Source of the DNA: Frankiales bacterium | GTDB lineage: Bacteria > Actinomycetota > Actinomycetes > JAFAQI01 | Length of the DNA stretch: 64,000 nt | Assembly: GCA_025980325.1 (NCBI GenBank) | Contig: JAICXQ010000004.1 | Span: 1-64,000 of the forward strand | Direction: 5' to 3' | Shown here: positions 61,155 to 64,000 of the stretch, piece after piece | Layout of the letters: each line of letters begins with the position of its first letter | Numbering within the stretch: position 1 is the stretch's first letter | Notes under the pieces: generated by a model | What the model was told of the DNA's origin: nothing | The model's input: only the letters and a program-made list of their open reading frames with translations | Databases searched by the model: none | Position numbers and translations under genes: made by a program

Positions 61155-62563
61155 GCGTCGCGACGATTGCCCCGTCGTTCGGCCGCTGGCGCGGCACCGA
61201 GTTCGCACTCATCGTCTTCGCGGTCGTCCTGACCCTGACCGCGTATGCCGCGACCGGCCTCGCCCACAACAAGCACCTGCCGACCGACATGGTCACCTAC
61301 GGGCTCGGTCTCGTCGCGCTGTTCGGTCTGGCGCACCTCGTCGTACGACGGTTCGCGCCGTACGCCGATCCGCTGCTGCTGCCGATCGCGGCCGCGCTGA
61401 ACGGACTCGGCCTCGTCCTCATCTGGCGACTCGATCTCGCCACCGCCGACAAGGCGCGCGCGGCGCATCATGCCGTGCCGCGGGGCGCCGCGCCGCTGCA
61501 GCTCGTCTGGATGTGCGTCGGCGTCGCTTTGTTCGTCGCCGTCCTCGTGTTCGTGCGCGACCATCGCCGGCTGCAGTCCTACAGCTACACCGCGATGCTC
61601 GTCGGACTGGCGTTGCTCGTGCTGCCCGCGGTCCTTCCGGCCAGCCACAGCGAGGTCAACGGCGCGCGGATCTGGATCCGGTTCGGCGCGTTCTCGTTCC
61701 AGCCCGGCGAGGTCGCGAAGATCCTGCTGGAGATCTTCTTCGCCGGCTACCTCGTCCGCCATCGCGACCTGCTGCGGCTGGCCGGCCGGCGGGTCTGGCG
61801 CATGGATCTGCCGCGCGCCCGCGACCTCGGCCCGCTGTTGCTCGCGTGGGGCGTCAGCCTGCTCGTTCTGCTCCGCGAGAGCGACCTCGGCTCGAGCCTG
61901 CTGTTCTTCGGCATCTTCCTGGTGATGCTCTACATCGCGACCGAGCGCGGGTCGTGGTTGCTGCTCGGCTTGATGCTGTTCGTCGTGGGCTCGCTGATCG
62001 CCTACGCGACGATCGGGCACGTGCACGACCGCGTCACCGCGTGGCTCGACCCGTTCAACAACCACATCTACAACAAGCCCATCGGCAGCAGCTACCAGCT
62101 GGATCAAGGACTGTTCGGCATGGGTACCGGCGGCATCACCGGCACCGGACTCGGTCTCGGCCGGCCCAACCTCGTGCCGTTCGCGAACACCGACTTCATC
62201 ATGGCCTCGATCGGCGAAGAGCTCGGCCTCGTCGGCGTCATGGGCATCCTCACCTGCTACCTGCTGTTCGTCGGCCGCGGCCTGCGCGCCGCGATCGGCG
62301 CGCGCGACGGTTTCGGCAAGCTGCTCGCCGCCGGGCTCGCGTTCAGCTTCGCGTTGCAGGTCTTCGTCCAGGTCGGCGGCGTCACCCGGCTGATCCCGCT
62401 GACCGGGCTCACGCTGCCGTTCCTCTCGTACGGCGGATCCAGCCTGGTCACCAACTGGGTGTTGCTCGCGCTGCTGCTGCGGATCAGCGATGCCGGCCGG
62501 CGACCGCAAACACCGCCGGCGCCGACACCGGACGAGAACGCAACGGTGGTGGTCCGGCCATGA
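61151..62563 (+). CDS. rodA: RodA/FtsW family SEDS glycosyltransferase
   Basis: A 470-residue protein with about twelve membrane helices. SEDS features include FSFQPGEVAKILLEIFF, ESDLGSSLLFFG, NTDFIMASIGEELGLVG and the final LSYGGSSL. It polymerises lipid II into glycan strands and works with the transpeptidase encoded next. ATG at 61151 overlaps the pstP stop. Its Pro-rich end overlaps pbpA. Confidence 0.95.
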   Translation: MSVATIAPSFGRWRGTEFALIVFAVVLTLTAYAATGLAHNKHLPTDMVTYGLGLVALFGLAHLVVRRFAPYADPLLLPIAAALNGLGLVLIWRLDLATADKARAAHHAVPRGAAPLQLVWMCVGVALFVAVLVFVRDHRRLQSYSYTAMLVGLALLVLPAVLPASHSEVNGARIWIRFGAFSFQPGEVAKILLEIFFAGYLVRHRDLLRLAGRRVWRMDLPRARDLGPLLLAWGVSLLVLLRESDLGSSLLFFGIFLVMLYIATERGSWLLLGLMLFVVGSLIAYATIGHVHDRVTAWLDPFNNHIYNKPIGSSYQLDQGLFGMGTGGITGTGLGLGRPNLVPFANTDFIMASIGEELGLVGVMGILTCYLLFVGRGLRAAIGARDGFGKLLAAGLAFSFALQVFVQVGGVTRLIPLTGLTLPFLSYGGSSLVTNWVLLALLLRISDAGRRPQTPPAPTPDENATVVVRP

Positions 62564-64000
62564 ACCGTCCGCTGCGCAAGGTCGCCGTCGCCGCGCTGCT
62601 GATGTTCGTCGCGCTGCTCGTCAACGCGAACCTCGTCCAGGTCGTGCAAGCGGACAAGCTCGCGCACGACACCCGCAACAGCCGGCTCATCTACGACCAG
62701 TACTCGCACCTGCGCGGGCCGATCGTCGTCGCCGGCCAGCCGGTCGCGAAGTCCATCGCGACGTCCGACACGTTGAAGTACCTGCGGGTCTACCCGCAAG
62801 GCCCGCTCTACGCGCCGATCACCGGCTATTACTCCTTGACCTACAAGTACTCCGGCATCGAAGCCAGCGCGAACGACCTGCTCGCCGGCACCTCCAGCAA
62901 CTTGTTCGTCAAGCGACTGTCCGACTACTTCACCGGCCGCGAGATCCAAGGCGGCGCGGTCGTCCTCACCATCAACCCGCGCGCGCAGAAGGCGGCGTAC
63001 GACGCACTCACCAGCCACCATTATCGCGGCGCGGTCGTCGCGATCCAGCCGTCGACCGGGGCGATCCTCGCGCTGGTGTCGACGCCGTCGTACGACCCGT
63101 CGCGCGTCTCGACCCACGACACCGCGGCGAACACGAAGGCCTGGAACGCCTACCTGCACGACCCAGACATGCCCATGCTCGACCGGGCGATCTCGCAGAC
63201 CTACCCGCCCGGTTCGACGTTCAAAGTCGTCACGACCGCGGCGGCACTCTCGACCGGCAGCTACACCCCCGACACCGTCATCCCCGCGCCGGACAAGCTG
63301 ACGTTCAGCGACGGCAAGCCGATCGGCAACTTCGCCGGCGAGACGTGCAGCCCGTCCGGAAAGATGACGTTGCGCGACGCGTTGCGGCTGTCGTGCAACA
63401 CCGCGTACGGCGGTCTCGGCGTACGCATCGGCAGCGACCGCATCGTCAGCCAGGCCGAGGCGTTCGGCGTCGGCCGAGCGCTGTCGATCCCGCTGCCGAC
63501 GGCGATCAGCCGGGTGCCGCGCGAGACCGCGGCACCGTTCGCCGCGCAGGAAGCGATCGGCCAGCACGACGACGCCGTCACGCCGTTGCAGATGGCGATG
63601 GTCGCAGCCGGGATCGCCAACGGCGGCGAGGTCATGCGGCCGTACCTCATCGCACAAGAACGCGCACCGGACTCGTCGGTGCTGTCGCAGGCGACACCGC
63701 ATGCGCTGTCCCGCGCGGTCTCGGCGACGGTCGCGCGCGAACTCACCTCGATGATGGAAACCGTGGTGACCGCAGGCACGGGTACGGCGGCGCAGATTCC
63801 GGGCGTGGTCGTCGCCGGCAAGACCGGTACGGCGCAACACGGCGGCGCGTCGCCGTACGCGTGGTTCATCTGCTTCGCGCCGGCCGCGAATCCGAGTGTC
63901 GCGATCGCCGTCGTCGTCGAGAACACCACCCCGCACGACACCGGCGGGATCGTCGCGGCGCCGATCGCGCGCGCGGTGATGGAGGCGGTGCTCGGCAAGT
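62560..64000 (+). CDS. pbpA: Penicillin-binding protein PbpA (3' end outside window)
   Basis: A class B transpeptidase, open to the window's end (480 residues visible). It has an N-terminal membrane anchor (VAVAALLMFVALLVNANLV), a pedestal domain and a transpeptidase domain with the serine motif STFK (Ser219), SCN (278) and KTGT (Lys421). It crosslinks peptidoglycan with RodA. ATG at 62560 overlaps rodA. Only the extreme C-terminus is missing; pknA and pknB usually follow. Confidence 0.95.
   Translation, partial: MNRPLRKVAVAALLMFVALLVNANLVQVVQADKLAHDTRNSRLIYDQYSHLRGPIVVAGQPVAKSIATSDTLKYLRVYPQGPLYAPITGYYSLTYKYSGIEASANDLLAGTSSNLFVKRLSDYFTGREIQGGAVVLTINPRAQKAAYDALTSHHYRGAVVAIQPSTGAILALVSTPSYDPSRVSTHDTAANTKAWNAYLHDPDMPMLDRAISQTYPPGSTFKVVTTAAALSTGSYTPDTVIPAPDKLTFSDGKPIGNFAGETCSPSGKMTLRDALRLSCNTAYGGLGVRIGSDRIVSQAEAFGVGRALSIPLPTAISRVPRETAAPFAAQEAIGQHDDAVTPLQMAMVAAGIANGGEVMRPYLIAQERAPDSSVLSQATPHALSRAVSATVARELTSMMETVVTAGTGTAAQIPGVVVAGKTGTAQHGGASPYAWFICFAPAANPSVAIAVVVENTTPHDTGGIVAAPIARAVMEAVLGK

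Overview
The window comes from a high-GC actinobacterial chromosome. The evidence is pervasive G/C third positions, GTG starts and four-base stop/start overlaps, plus family markers: a bacterial proteasome activator (Bpa), a mycothiol-synthase-like GNAT protein, and the tRNA-Leu/fhaA/fhaB/pstP/rodA/pbpA cluster normally found near the actinobacterial origin. I cannot name the genus from sequence alone.

Layout. 0-5 kb: end of an acyl-CoA dehydrogenase, a membrane-anchored protein, a GNAT protein, bpa, a HAD phosphatase and serS. 5-9.5 kb: a 49-residue secreted peptide, pheA, a DUF4446 protein, and larB-larC (nickel-pincer cofactor) coupled to a GDT1-type transporter. 9.5-14.4 kb: PAS protein, GT87 glycosyltransferase, haem-oxygenase-like protein, arginine deiminase, glycerophosphodiesterase. 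14.4-21.4 kb: a branched-chain-amino-acid-type ABC importer (fused LivH-LivM, LivG, LivF) with two membrane/secreted proteins in front; its binding protein is on the opposite strand at the end of a thiamine operon. 21.4-28.2 kb: thiamine genes (thiO-thiS-thiG, thiE, thiD, an NCS1 permease) with a TPP riboswitch whose first half lies inside the preceding transporter gene. 28.2-30.6 kb: Fpg/Nei glycosylase, zincin-like protein, MFS transporter. 30.8-49.2 kb: an accessory, surface-oriented region with an ECF-like sigma factor carrying a membrane anchor, an unlisted 58-residue secreted peptide, a 1951-residue NHL/Asp-box protein, a divergent Asp-box protein, a LAL-type LuxR regulator, three small proteins, a DUF11 protein and an EAL-domain c-di-GMP protein. 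58.4-64 kb: tRNA-Leu(CAG) and the cell-wall/phosphorylation cluster fhaA-fhaB-pstP-rodA-pbpA.

The most interesting segment is a genomic island of about 8.5 kb (49.86-58.43 kb). It is bounded by a 23-bp exact repeat of the tRNA-Leu 3' end, with an integrase remnant beside the tRNA. It carries a compact CBASS anti-phage operon: TRIP13-like AAA+ ATPase, an unrecognised 161-residue protein, a HORMA-domain protein, a CD-NTase and an S-4TM pore-forming effector. A divergent XRE regulator precedes it, and a DUF262/DUF1524 (GmrSD-like) restriction protein follows. The HORMA/TRIP13 pair marks it as type III CBASS. The expected order of events is: HORMA licenses the CD-NTase on infection, the CD-NTase makes a cyclic oligonucleotide, the four-helix membrane effector opens and kills or arrests the cell, and TRIP13 resets HORMA. 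The 161-residue protein, translationally coupled to both neighbours, is the least explained part of the system.
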